Origin: Halochromatium roseum
GTDB taxonomy: Bacteria > Pseudomonadota > Gammaproteobacteria > Chromatiales > Chromatiaceae
Assembly: GCF_016653315.1 (NCBI RefSeq)
Contig: NZ_NHSH01000051.1
Coordinates: 26,934-90,933 of the forward strand
Direction of reading: 5' to 3'
Length of the DNA stretch: 64,000 bases
A program made the translations under genes and the position numbers. Shown piece after piece: positions 24,605 to 32,568 of this stretch (position 1 is the first letter of the stretch; each line of letters begins with the position of its first letter). The notes below the pieces were generated by a model. It made no database searches, was not told where the DNA came from, and saw only the letters and a program-made list of their open reading frames with translations.

Positions 24605-26324
24605 GCGCACTGCGGTGCCGCTGGCTGCGCGCTGGCTGCCGCTGCGCCAGCGGGTTGCGGCCACGGTCTATCTGACCTTGCTGCTCGCCCTGTTGTTTGG
24701 CGTTGGCGCTATCTGGATGGCGCAGATGACGCGCTCGCAGACCGATGAGCTGGTGCGGTTGGCAGACGCCTCGAAGGCGGTTCGCGGTTTCCGTACCAAC
24801 GTCGACAAGATGCAGTTCGCCGCCTATCGCTTCGTCGCCGCCAACCATGGCTCGGCGGTGGTCCAGGTCAGTCGCCTTTACTCAGCAACCCGGGCCTCGC
24901 TGACAGAGTGTCTTGCGACGGGCTGCGTCGACGCCAGCGCAGAAGGGCGTATTGAGGCGTTAGTGGAGGGCTTGGATCGATTCTACAAGGCCTTTGGCGA
25001 CGCCGTTGCCCAGCGCAGTGTCTTGAGTTCGATCATCGATCAGCGCTTTAAGCCCAATCTTGCCTTTGTGCGGCAGGAACTGCCGGCGCTGGTACACACT
25101 GAGTCGTCAGGGGCTCGAGCCGATTCGCCGCAAGCGCTCGATGCCGTCAACCTGCGGGCGATTCAGCGGCACTTGCTGGCTGTCGAGGAGGCGACCGATT
25201 CGCTGCTCTACAGTGCCAATCTGCAGTCCTATAGCAGCCTAGCCATCGACTTCGACTGCGAGCGCGGTCAACTTGCCCAGCTCTCGCCATCCGTACCCGA
25301 AGCCTCGGTCGCTGCGATTCGGACCGCGTTGGAGCAGATGGAGCACGTTTGGGGCACCTTATTGCAGCGAGCCCGTGGGTATCTGTTTCTGGTGAATGTC
25401 GTCATGGCGGCGGATGCGCACGAGATGCAGGTCATCGCCGGTCAGCTCGAGCAACAGATCGAAACGGCCCTGGCCGACGCGCACCGCGCTACCGACTCAA
25501 GGCTCTTTAGCTTTGCTTCTGCCCTCATCTTGCTGTTGCTGCTCGGGAGTCTTGCCGTGTTTGCTCTTGGCCAAGCCATGGCGACGAGCGTGACCCAGCA
25601 GCTCAGGGCGCTGACGCAGACCTTTAACGATCTTGCCGCCGGCTCCCGCGCACCGATCTGCATCCAAAGTCCGCACAACGACGAGATCGGCGAGCTGGCG
25701 ATGGCGGCAGCCCGCTTTCGCGATGCGAATGCCGAAATTCATGACCTGTTAGCGCGTTATCAGGCCCTGAATGAAGCCCTGGAGTCTAAGGTCGCCGAGC
25801 GTACCTCTGCGCTGGAAGAAAGCAATCGGCAGCTCGAACGGCTGGCGCATACCGACCGGCTCACCGGCGTACTCAATCGCCGCGCCCTGGAGCAACGGCT
25901 TGAGGACGAAGTGAAACGGAGCCAGCGTTACGGTCGGCCTTTCTCACTGATGTACCTAGATCTGGACCACTTCAAGGAGATCAATGATCGCCATGGGCAT
26001 GAGGTCGGCGATGCCGTGCTGGTGCGCATGGCCCACGAGCTTGGCGCCATGCTACGGGCGCATGATCGGCTTGGCCGCTGGGGCGGTGAGGAGTTCCTGA
26101 TCCTCTGCTCAGAGACGACCGGTGAGGACGCGCGCTCCTTGGCGGAGCGGATTCGAGCGCGGGCGGAGCAGCTTAAGCTCGAGCCCGTTGGTCAGGTCAC
26201 CCTCAGCATTGGCATCGCCAGCCTGGCTCCGTCGCAAACGGTGGACAATCTGCTTGCTAAGGCCGACCAGGCGATGTATCGGGCCAAGTCGCTCGGGCGT
26301 AACCGCTGCGTGTTGGCGTCATAG
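24591..26324 (+). CDS. Membrane-bound diguanylate cyclase (HAMP-GGDEF)
   Basis: The 577-residue protein has a membrane helix at about 22-45, a helical periplasmic sensor region of about 260 residues, a second helix at about 305-325, a HAMP-like segment, a coiled coil and a GGDEF domain. The catalytic motif GGEEF is near residue 498, preceded five residues upstream by RAHD, a product-inhibition (RxxD) site. DHFKEINDRHGHEVGD is also typical. It should make c-di-GMP and be feedback-inhibited. The TTG start at 24591 overlaps the binding-protein gene by 14 bases and has GGAG upstream; GTG at 24615 is an alternative. The overlap implies that the binding protein is its periplasmic ligand sensor. Confidence 0.9.
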   Translation: MFSLERTAVPLAARWLPLRQRVAATVYLTLLLALLFGVGAIWMAQMTRSQTDELVRLADASKAVRGFRTNVDKMQFAAYRFVAANHGSAVVQVSRLYSATRASLTECLATGCVDASAEGRIEALVEGLDRFYKAFGDAVAQRSVLSSIIDQRFKPNLAFVRQELPALVHTESSGARADSPQALDAVNLRAIQRHLLAVEEATDSLLYSANLQSYSSLAIDFDCERGQLAQLSPSVPEASVAAIRTALEQMEHVWGTLLQRARGYLFLVNVVMAADAHEMQVIAGQLEQQIETALADAHRATDSRLFSFASALILLLLLGSLAVFALGQAMATSVTQQLRALTQTFNDLAAGSRAPICIQSPHNDEIGELAMAAARFRDANAEIHDLLARYQALNEALESKVAERTSALEESNRQLERLAHTDRLTGVLNRRALEQRLEDEVKRSQRYGRPFSLMYLDLDHFKEINDRHGHEVGDAVLVRMAHELGAMLRAHDRLGRWGGEEFLILCSETTGEDARSLAERIRARAEQLKLEPVGQVTLSIGIASLAPSQTVDNLLAKADQAMYRAKSLGRNRCVLAS

Positions 26325-26422
26325 GCGTGATAGCGGCCGAACAAGTCAGCGCACTTGCATGGCCACCCGTTTCCGGGGCGGTGCAGCAGTCCGATTCGTC
26401 AAGATTAAGGAGAAAACTCATC

Positions 26423-27268
26423 ATGCCTTTCATTGGTGTTCTTCCCGAGCGCAAACAGCTCTTCACGCCCGAGCCGCGTTGCGATCTGCCCGTGAGTGAC
26501 GCGGCCGCCTGGCGGCTGAATCCGGCGCATCGACAGATCTACGACAAGCTGCGCCTCGCGCTCGATGCCGGTCTCACCGCTGCACCCTGTGGCGTCAGTC
26601 CAATGGATCTGGGCATGGCCGAGGATGCCGAGGTGTTCGTGAAGCCGATCACCAACCTCGCGGGCATGGGGCTGAGTGCGCGCTCGGTGCGGGCCGATCA
26701 GGTGCCGATGGAGCCGGGAAGCTATTGGTCAGAGCGGCTAACAGGAACACACAGCAGCAGCGATTGCCTGGTCCAAGACGGGGAGCCGCAGTGGTTTGCG
26801 CATACCCGAGGCTCGGACGAGAAAGATGCCTCGCGCCCGATCTATTGGGAGATCGGTGCCGACCTTCCAGATGCCGAGGAGTGGCTCAGCGCTTGGGTGC
26901 GCCGAAACCTGGCGGGCTACACCGGCATCTGCAATATCGAGCTGATCGGCGGTCGGCCGATCGAGGCCCATCTGCGCGGCTCCAATGGCTTCTTCGACCT
27001 CTATGGGCCGGCGTTTATCCCAGCCTGGGTCGCGCTGGTGGATGGGGATGCCTTCAGCCCGCCGCCGCCGATCCCGGGTGGCTATGTGATCTCGGTGTTT
27101 GGTGAGGCCGATCTGAGCGATGAACATCTGCGCGCCGCGCATGAACTCGGCGTCAAGGTGCAGCCCGATCCGAGCACGCCGGGCAGGGCGGCTATCCTGC
27201 GCTGTCGCGAGCGCGAGGCGGGTTTTGAGGTGTATCGGCTGTTGACTGGGCGTAGGCTCGATGCCTAG
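26423..27268 (+). CDS. ATP-grasp-like protein of unknown function
   Basis: The 281-residue product lacks a signal peptide or membrane helix. The segment EVFVKPITNLAGMGL resembles the lysine-containing strand of ATP-grasp enzymes. NIELIGGRPIEAHLRGSNGFFDLYG resembles their C-terminal metal and ATP-binding strand. Between them is DCLVQDGEPQWFAHTRGSDEK. Overall similarity to characterised ATP-grasp ligases is faint, so this is a fold-level suggestion. AAGGAGA lies nine bases before the ATG at 26423. It lies 98 bases downstream of the cyclase gene and may belong to the same operon. Confidence 0.65.
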   Translation: MPFIGVLPERKQLFTPEPRCDLPVSDAAAWRLNPAHRQIYDKLRLALDAGLTAAPCGVSPMDLGMAEDAEVFVKPITNLAGMGLSARSVRADQVPMEPGSYWSERLTGTHSSSDCLVQDGEPQWFAHTRGSDEKDASRPIYWEIGADLPDAEEWLSAWVRRNLAGYTGICNIELIGGRPIEAHLRGSNGFFDLYGPAFIPAWVALVDGDAFSPPPPIPGGYVISVFGEADLSDEHLRAAHELGVKVQPDPSTPGRAAILRCREREAGFEVYRLLTGRRLDA

Positions 27269-27364
27269 GGGGGCGCTGCGGTCTGAGTCTCAGGGGAGCA
27301 TCAATCAATCTCATCACACTGGATCAGTTAAGATCTAAGCCTGCTCGTGAGATCGGAGACCACC

Positions 27365-27646
27365 ATGCACACTACCCAACAGCTCAGCATCAGCTTACCG
27401 AACGATCTGGTCGAAGAGGTCAAGGCGAGAGTCCGTGCAGGTGAATATGCCTCCGACAGTGAGGTCATCCGCGAGGGCTTGCGGACACTCCTTGCCCGTG
27501 ATCGCGAACCCTTCAAACCGCTGTTCAACGCACGCCTGCTCGGTAAGGCGCTACAAGCCGCTCACATCCTCAGCAACTCATCCTCAGCAACTCATCGTCA
27601 GCAACTCATCGTCAGCAACTATCTGGAGCTGCGCCAGGCCGCATGA
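27365..27646 (+). CDS. ParD/CopG-type antitoxin with altered C terminus
   Basis: The N-terminal 50 residues (QLSISLPNDLVEEVKARVRAGEYASDSEVIREGLR) form a ribbon-helix-helix antitoxin domain of the ParD type. The C-terminal part, normally the toxin-binding arm, is replaced by residues encoded by a 14-bp tandem repeat that shifts frame with each unit. No ParE toxin follows. It is probably a solitary or decaying antitoxin. GGAG precedes the ATG. Confidence 0.7.
   Translation: MHTTQQLSISLPNDLVEEVKARVRAGEYASDSEVIREGLRTLLARDREPFKPLFNARLLGKALQAAHILSNSSSATHRQQLIVSNYLELRQAA
27568..27620. repeat. 14-bp tandem repeat in parD 3' end
   Basis: Three full copies and one partial copy of a unit near cctcagcaactcat. 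As 14 is not a multiple of three, each copy changes the reading frame and has rewritten the end of the antitoxin. Confidence 0.92.
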
Positions 27647-27717
27647 TCGGTTGCTCGCCCTCATCGATGACCGGGATCGCTGCGACATTTCTTATGACCT
27701 GATCGTTGACTAGACGC

Positions 27718-28410
27718 ATGCTGCTCTCGGTACCCACCTGGATCATCCATTTGCTGACCGTCAGCGAATGGTGTGCCGCCATCCTGCTATTGCGTCGCTA
27801 TGCGATCCGCATCGAACGGCGGCGGCTGCGCTGGTTCGCCTACGCGATGATCCCGCACCTGCTCGCCGGACTCGCGGTGCTGGGCTTTCATCTGAGTGGT
27901 GACCAGGCCGATGGGCTGATCACGTTGTCGCGGCTGCTGACCTTTGTCGGCAGTCTGTCGCTGTTGTCCGCGACGCTCCTGTTGCTGCCCGAGGGGCGAT
28001 TCTCGCCCGGGAGCACGGCAGCGGCGGTGATGGCCTTGGGTCTCGTTTGGGGCCTGTTCAGCTGGTGGTTTGGCGAGGCGGGATCAGCAGCACTGTTGCC
28101 CGCGGCGAATCTGGTCTACCTGGGGTTTTTGTTGATGCTGTTGGTGCTCTACCGGCAGGATCGGGCGCTGTTCTCGGCGCTGACCGTTTTCGGCTTCTGG
28201 TTCCTGTTGGTCTTCGTCGCGGTCACCATCACCACGACGCACATCGCCACCCAGCGCCTTGGCTTGCCGAGCCTGTCACATGCCGATCTCCTGCATGGCG
28301 CGAGTGAGGGTCTGCTCTCGGTCAGCAATTTCCTGATCGCATTTGGCGTCTATCGGCGGCTTCGGACCGCCCGGGTTCGTCCGAGCGAACCTGCTTGCTG
28401 GTTGAAATAG
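27718..28410 (+). CDS. DUF2499-DUF3593 (Ycf49-like) membrane protein
   Basis: This 230-residue protein has about six membrane helices. The N-terminal half (LLSVPTWIIHLLTVSEWCAAI) matches DUF2499, known as Ycf49 in cyanobacteria and plastids. The C-terminal half matches DUF3593, with VYLGFLLMLLVLY and the end HADLLHGASEGLLSVSNFLIAFG. In plants and cyanobacteria these domains are linked to photosynthetic organisms, but their role is unknown. The ATG at 27718 is chosen because the family begins directly with the LSVPTW segment. Its presence supports a phototrophic source. Confidence 0.8.
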   Translation: MLLSVPTWIIHLLTVSEWCAAILLLRRYAIRIERRRLRWFAYAMIPHLLAGLAVLGFHLSGDQADGLITLSRLLTFVGSLSLLSATLLLLPEGRFSPGSTAAAVMALGLVWGLFSWWFGEAGSAALLPAANLVYLGFLLMLLVLYRQDRALFSALTVFGFWFLLVFVAVTITTTHIATQRLGLPSLSHADLLHGASEGLLSVSNFLIAFGVYRRLRTARVRPSEPACWLK

Positions 28411-28758
28411 AACCATAACCAGCGGCAAAGGTGATAAACACGGTTTCAAGTTTTGGTTACTATGACGGGGATGTGAGCGCTGCTCAGGCTCGGTGACTCC
28501 CCGGGCGATTTTGCTTGGGCGCTCGGGTATGGCTGCCGAGGCGCTCATCCTAGCCGCCAGCTTGAGCCACCGATTACCCTGAATGGCGCAGATGGGAGAT
28601 GGTCGTCATGCCGCTTGCTCGCGCGCCTGGCCTAGGTACTCCTGAAGGTCGATGAGGTTGTCTTGCTCCCAGGACCCTTGTGCCTTGCACTGGCGCAGTG
28701 CCCGACCTACCAAGGCATCAGCGGCGCGCATCGCTTGAACTTGCGTCGCGGTTAGCGC
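28411..28758. other. Intergenic region with a possible gene remnant
   Basis: These 348 bases have no intact gene. On the minus strand a frame ending at 28606 encodes GRALRQCKAQGSWEQDNL and further helical residues ending QEYLGQAREQAA. It has no start codon in the proper place and is closed upstream by a stop near 28815, so it may be the tail of a decayed gene. I do not recognise the product. Confidence 0.35.
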
Positions 28759-28956
28759 TTGGATGTGCTCTCCAAGGTCGAGAAAGAGGGTGACGTCAGT
28801 CGGTTGTTACCGAGCCCATTACAGGCAACTGACCCCTTGAACCGTCAGCAGGCTGCAGATGATGAATGGCAAAATCTAATGTTTTCCCAGGCCAACTCTT
28901 TGATGGATTGGGGTAATGAGGAAGATGAGGTCTGGAACGATGTGCCAGCCGTCTGA
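28759..28956 (+). CDS. Antitoxin of a MazF-like module
   Basis: The 65-codon frame ends with SLMDWGNEEDEVWNDV, an acidic tail seen in small antitoxins encoded next to MazF/PemK-like toxins. The toxin frame starts inside its last codons. The start is uncertain: TTG at 28759 is the first in frame, and no good ribosome-binding site is visible. Local base composition is less GC-rich than the surroundings, consistent with acquired DNA. Confidence 0.55.
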   Translation: MDVLSKVEKEGDVSRLLPSPLQATDPLNRQQAADDEWQNLMFSQANSLMDWGNEEDEVWNDVPAV

Positions 28957-29134
28957 TGTAGTATTGCTGCCTTTTCCATTCACTGATCTTTCCGCCTATA
29001 AAAAGCGTCCAGTTCTCATTGTCAACGGGGTAAATTCACGAGGTGACTTCTTGGCCGTACAAATTACATCGCAACCCGACCACGAAGGCTCTTTCGTTTT
29101 AGAGCAAAAAGATTTTATTCTTGGTGGCGTATGA
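28940..29134 (+). pseudogene. MazF/PemK-like toxin, truncated
   Basis: The product PSDVVLLPFPFTDLSAYKKR followed by VLIVNGVNSRGDFLAVQITS is the N-terminal half of a MazF/PemK-like endoribonuclease, overlapping the antitoxin 3' end. The frame stops at 29134 after ILGGV, about 65 residues, whereas the family is about 110-120. The following bases to 29398 contain stops in all plus frames and no recognisable C-terminal half. It is most likely an inactivated toxin. Confidence 0.7.
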
Positions 29135-29398
29135 GTCGTCTGACTTGACTTCATCGCTTGAAAAGCAACATTCGCGCCAGTCTCTTATCAAAATTCGCGC
29201 TTTACGTGGTTCCAGTCAGGAGGCCGGCCGCAAGTCGGTGTGCTGAAGCTGCGGGTTGATGTCCCAGCGACTGAATCATCGGGCTATGACGTCGGAAGGC
29301 ATCCAGATCGAGAACGCTACCTCTTCACCTTACATAACAGGTCAGAATCTAGAGGTGGATGATGGTTGGACTCTGTCATGATGAGCGACCCCGATGGC

Positions 29399-29797
29399 TT
29401 AGCGCCAGTCCTCCAGGCGCAATCCACGAATCCGCTCGAACTCGTCGGTGTTGCTGGTCACCATCGTCAAGCCGCGCGCCAAAGCCGTCGCGCCGATCAG
29501 GACATCATAGGGGCCGATTGGCCTACCCCGGGCCTTTAGGTCCGCGCGCACCGAGGCGGCTGCTTGCGCATCGCCCAAGGCAAAGGGCAGCGTGGTGATG
29601 GACGCGAAAAACGCCTCCAGCACGGGCGTTAGCTCACGCGCCCGTGCCGGCTTCAGGTGCAACCCGAAGGCGACCTCCATGCGCGTCAGTGTCGAGACCG
29701 CGATCAAAGCCGGCGGCGTGGCCTTCACGCGCGCTAGCACCTTCGGCTTGCCCTTGACGAAGTCAGACACCGTGCAGGTGTCAAGCAGGTACCTCAT
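29399..29797 (-). CDS. vapC: VapC-family PIN-domain toxin
   Basis: The 132-residue PIN ribonuclease has the four acidic residues expected: MRYLLDTCTVSDF (Asp6), the Glu in TRMEVAFGL, GPYDVLIGATAL and SNTDEFERIRGL. VapC toxins cleave tRNA or rRNA and are neutralised by a VapB antitoxin. The antitoxin gene precedes it and overlaps by four bases, so both are translated together. This is the only toxin-antitoxin pair in the island that looks complete. Confidence 0.92.
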   Translation of the reverse strand: MRYLLDTCTVSDFVKGKPKVLARVKATPPALIAVSTLTRMEVAFGLHLKPARARELTPVLEAFFASITTLPFALGDAQAAASVRADLKARGRPIGPYDVLIGATALARGLTMVTSNTDEFERIRGLRLEDWR

Positions 29798-30024
29798 GCC
29801 AGCGGATCATCAGTGGGCGCTGGCATCGCATCGCGCAGCGCCTCGAAACGCGGTGCATCTGGGATGCCCTCGAAGTTTGCCACCGCCGCTGGCCAGGCGG
29901 AGCGTTCCGCCAACCAGGCCTGCAGCGCCTGGGCAATCAGCGCCGAAGCGCTTTGTCCTTGCTGCTCCGCCACAGCGAACAGCCGCTCGCCGAGGGATGG
30001 ATCAAGTTCGATATCAATGTGCAT
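29794..30024 (-). CDS. VapB-type antitoxin
   Basis: A 76-residue protein, MHIDIELDPSLGERLFAVAE at the start, with a short ribbon-helix-helix-like N terminus (QSASALIAQALQAWLAER) and a proline-rich acidic tail. It precedes vapC with a four-base overlap, the standard antitoxin position. The ATG at 30024 is preferred to earlier starts because it begins at the conserved strand. Confidence 0.8.
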   Translation of the reverse strand: MHIDIELDPSLGERLFAVAEQQGQSASALIAQALQAWLAERSAWPAAVANFEGIPDAPRFEALRDAMPAPTDDPLA

Positions 30025-30099
30025 GATGTGTTGCTTGGGAAGTGGGAAAGGTCTGATGAGCATAGATCGAAACCACCGTGCGGGTCAGCTAGCGCCTAG

Positions 30100-30336
30100 G
30101 GGCTTGAGGCCTATCAGGTCAAGAGCAGCAACGAGGATGGCGATGGCCTCACACGCTCGGGACGGCTCTTGGCCTACCTGTTGGCGCAACGCCTACTGGC
30201 CCAGCGCACTGGTGCGGTGCTGATCTTCGATGAGGTCGACAGCTTCCTGACCGATCGAGGCCAGGCTCGGTACAGTTGGGAGCGCATGATCCAAGAGTGT
30301 CGGTTGAAGGGCAGTGAGCAGGTGCGGGCGGTTTGA
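30100..30336 (+). pseudogene. AAA+ ATPase fragment
   Basis: This frame, closed upstream by a stop at 30097, encodes GLEAYQVKSSNEDGDGLTR, then a helix and TGAVLIFDEVDSFLTDR, a clear Walker B with the AAA+ pattern. Neither the Walker A region nor the C-terminal lid remains. It is a piece of an AAA+ ATPase gene left by deletion. Confidence 0.7.
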
Positions 30337-30409
30337 TGAATCCTGTCGCTGACCGCCACAAAAGCAATGTGAGCGCACCTTAACCAAATCGGTCCAGCAG
30401 GCGACAACG

Positions 30410-30883
30410 ATGCAACATGCCTACAAACAAACGCTTGACCAACAGCTCGAAGACTTGCCAGAAGGGTTGACCGGCGAAATCCTCAACGGCCAACTGCATA
30501 CCCAACCGCGCCCGGCTGGTCCGCATGCGCGCGCCGAAACTGAACTCAGTATCGACGTTGGCAGCGCTTACAGTCGTGGCCGTGGCGGACCGGGCGGCTG
30601 GTGGATCATCGTCGAGCCCGAGATCCACTTCATCAGCGATGTGGAGGTTGCGGTTCCAGATCTTGCGGGTTGGCGTCGAGAGCGGATGCCGCAAATCCCC
30701 GAGGGACATCGATTCGAGGTTGTTCCTGATTGGATCTGCGAGATTTTGTCTCCCTCGACCGAAAGCAAAGACCGGCGCATCAAGATGCCCCTCTATGCGC
30801 ATGATGGCGTGGCCTACGCCTGGCTTGTCGACCCCAAGCGACGGCGTCTCGAGGCCTATGCGCTGGAGGCGGGTGAAATGTAA
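30410..30883 (+). CDS. Uma2-family (DUF820) nuclease-like protein, shortened
   Basis: The 157-residue product has the restriction-endonuclease-like core of the Uma2/DUF820 family: EILNGQLHTQPRPAGPHA, WWIIVEPEIHF, VAVPDLAGWRRERMP, VPDWICEILSPSTESKDR and the lysine-containing KMPLYAHDGVAYAWLVDP. Family members are usually 180-200 residues and end with a beta-strand and acidic tail; here it stops after AYALEAGEM. The catalytic core is intact, but the shortened end and position in decayed DNA suggest loss of function. The family role is unclear. Confidence 0.75.
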   Translation: MQHAYKQTLDQQLEDLPEGLTGEILNGQLHTQPRPAGPHARAETELSIDVGSAYSRGRGGPGGWWIIVEPEIHFISDVEVAVPDLAGWRRERMPQIPEGHRFEVVPDWICEILSPSTESKDRRIKMPLYAHDGVAYAWLVDPKRRRLEAYALEAGEM

Positions 30884-30956
30884 TCAAGTGATTAGCTGGA
30901 GTACGCCCAGCGCTCATCCGCTGCGCCGGCCCCAATCCATCAGCAGAGGCATGCCC

Positions 30957-31140
30957 ATGGAAGCGATACGAAAGATCGAACACATCACCAACGGCGAGCT
31001 GCGACTGCAACTGCCAGAAGCCTTCTGGGATTAGAACGTCGAGGTCATCATCCAGACCACGGCAAACGCATCGCTTTCCGGCACGGAGCCGCCCAAGAGC
31101 TTGCGCGGCAGCCTCAAACAGTATGCGCATCTGCGGCCGC
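30957..31140 (+). pseudogene. Small antitoxin-like gene with in-frame stop
   Basis: The frame starts MEAIRKIEHITNGELRLQLP, reads EAFWD, meets TAG at 31032-31034, then continues in the same frame as NVEVIIQTTANASLSGTEPP and KSLRGSLKQYAH. This matches a common small antitoxin family in which the codon at the stop is CAG or a similar residue, so a single C-to-T change explains it. The PIN-type toxin that usually follows is missing. Confidence 0.65.
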
Positions 31141-31449
31141 TGCATGTCGGCTCTCCCCAGAACCTCTCAGCGCTGCACAGACCGGCGTACCGGACAAACC
31201 CTCGTGGGGCATCCGGCGATCAGTTTAGTCTAACGCCGATGACCAAACCCGGTTCATCGCCGTTACAACCTCATCCGCAGCGTTATTCGCAAGCGGCTGA
31301 TCGTCGCCGCCGAGCGAAGCGACCGTGCGGGAATTTCCGCGCAAAGTTCTCCCCACCCACGGTCAAGCCGGATCTACGCAGTTAGTAGGAAGGCGCTTGG
31401 TCATGCACCAGATCTATTGGCCTTGAGCAGATGCCCAGACCTGCCCGAT
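31141..31449. other. Intergenic, decayed DNA
   Basis: About 310 bases separate the antitoxin pseudogene from the convergent HAD gene. Frames are short with no recognisable product. It may contain the remains of the toxin that belonged to the broken antitoxin, but I cannot support that from the sequence. Confidence 0.4.
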
Positions 31450-32229
31450 TTACCTCGCCGGCTCCAGCGCGGGCTGATCTGTTTCAGCGATCGGGAGCAT
31501 CTCAGTGGCCGTCTCGGCGATCGAATGCATCGCTGGCATCGCCAGCCCTGGGTCAAGCTGTAGCGCGTGCAGCACGCGCCAGGCCAGCTCATCTGGGGAG
31601 CGGCTGATCACCTCGGCGGGGATCTCGTGCTTGCCGTTGAGGCGGTCGAAGTCCTCGAAGCCGTAGGAGACCATGAACGGGTGCATGCCGGAGTTGATGG
31701 CGGCGCGGAAGTCCTTGGCCTCGTCGCCGCAGGCGAAGGCGCAGGCGGGGTTGATGCTGAAGCGCTCGCGGGTCTGGCGGAAGTAGCCGAGCTTGTCTTC
31801 GCTGAGTGGTAGGTGAACCAGGAAGTCGAGCAGGTCGGGCTCGAGGCCGTGGCGCTCGAAGAGTTTGGTCAGGGTGACCAGGGGCTCGTTGGTGATGTTG
31901 CGGGTGACGATGCCAACGCGCACGTCATCGGCGGCGGCGAGACGGCGCAGCAGGGCTTCGATGCCGTCGAACATGCAGGCCTCTTCGCGATAGACCTCGG
32001 TCAGGGTGTCGATCAGCTTGGTGCGGCGACCGGGACCGATCTGACGCCTGAGATTCTGGGGCATCTCCTTGAAGCCGCCGATGTACTTGAACAGGTTGCG
32101 CCGCTTCTGAAAGCGCGAGAGTGGGCCGATGTCCATGCCGAGGTGGTTGAAGGTCTTCTCGATGGCGCGAAAGGCGTCGATCGTGGTGCCATCGGCGTCG
32201 AGGATCACAAGGCGGTCGTTGCTAAACAT
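31450..32229 (-). CDS. HAD-superfamily hydrolase
   Basis: The 259-residue product opens with motif I as LVILDADGTTIDAFRAIEKT. An insert cap follows, then motif II IVTRNITNEP, a conserved lysine (SEDKLGYFRQT) and motif IV CGDEAKDFRAAINSG. It is therefore a phosphatase of the HAD superfamily, substrate unknown. The ATG at 32229 is chosen as the start immediately before motif I; a longer frame upstream adds about 50 unconserved residues. It is adjacent to decayed DNA and divergent from the PEBP gene. Confidence 0.85.
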   Translation of the reverse strand: MFSNDRLVILDADGTTIDAFRAIEKTFNHLGMDIGPLSRFQKRRNLFKYIGGFKEMPQNLRRQIGPGRRTKLIDTLTEVYREEACMFDGIEALLRRLAAADDVRVGIVTRNITNEPLVTLTKLFERHGLEPDLLDFLVHLPLSEDKLGYFRQTRERFSINPACAFACGDEAKDFRAAINSGMHPFMVSYGFEDFDRLNGKHEIPAEVISRSPDELAWRVLHALQLDPGLAMPAMHSIAETATEMLPIAETDQPALEPAR

Positions 32230-32568
32230 CGCGCTTATTGGACTCAGCAATGGTCTCGGGAGGCGCCTTGCGGTGGTGACGCTGACCTGTCCCTCTAGGT
32301 CGCGGTTCGCCTGACGATCGCTGTCGACGGGCCAACCGCGTGGTGGCGCGATTTTCGCACATTCTGGCGGCTGCGGAATCATCTGACGGTCGCTCAGATC
32401 GCGGTTCAGCGTCCTCGGTGCCCAATCACCCGATTGCGCTCAGCCTCAGCCTCAGCCGAATCCATCGAATCCGCTAAAGCCGCCGAGACGAATGGTCTTG
32501 AGCCTGTACAATCAGGCCCGGTATCGGCTGACCCCTGGCCGTTCTCTTCTCATCGCAGCGAGGTGACC
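32230..32568. other. Divergent intergenic region
   Basis: This 339-base gap between the HAD and PEBP genes should contain both promoters. Nothing else can be supported: frames extending from either gene are unconserved, and no strong inverted repeat or RNA gene is seen. Confidence 0.4.

Noticed and set aside
28606-28809. Small minus-strand gene
   Set aside because: No start codon in a proper position and stop codons at both ends; recorded only as a possible remnant.
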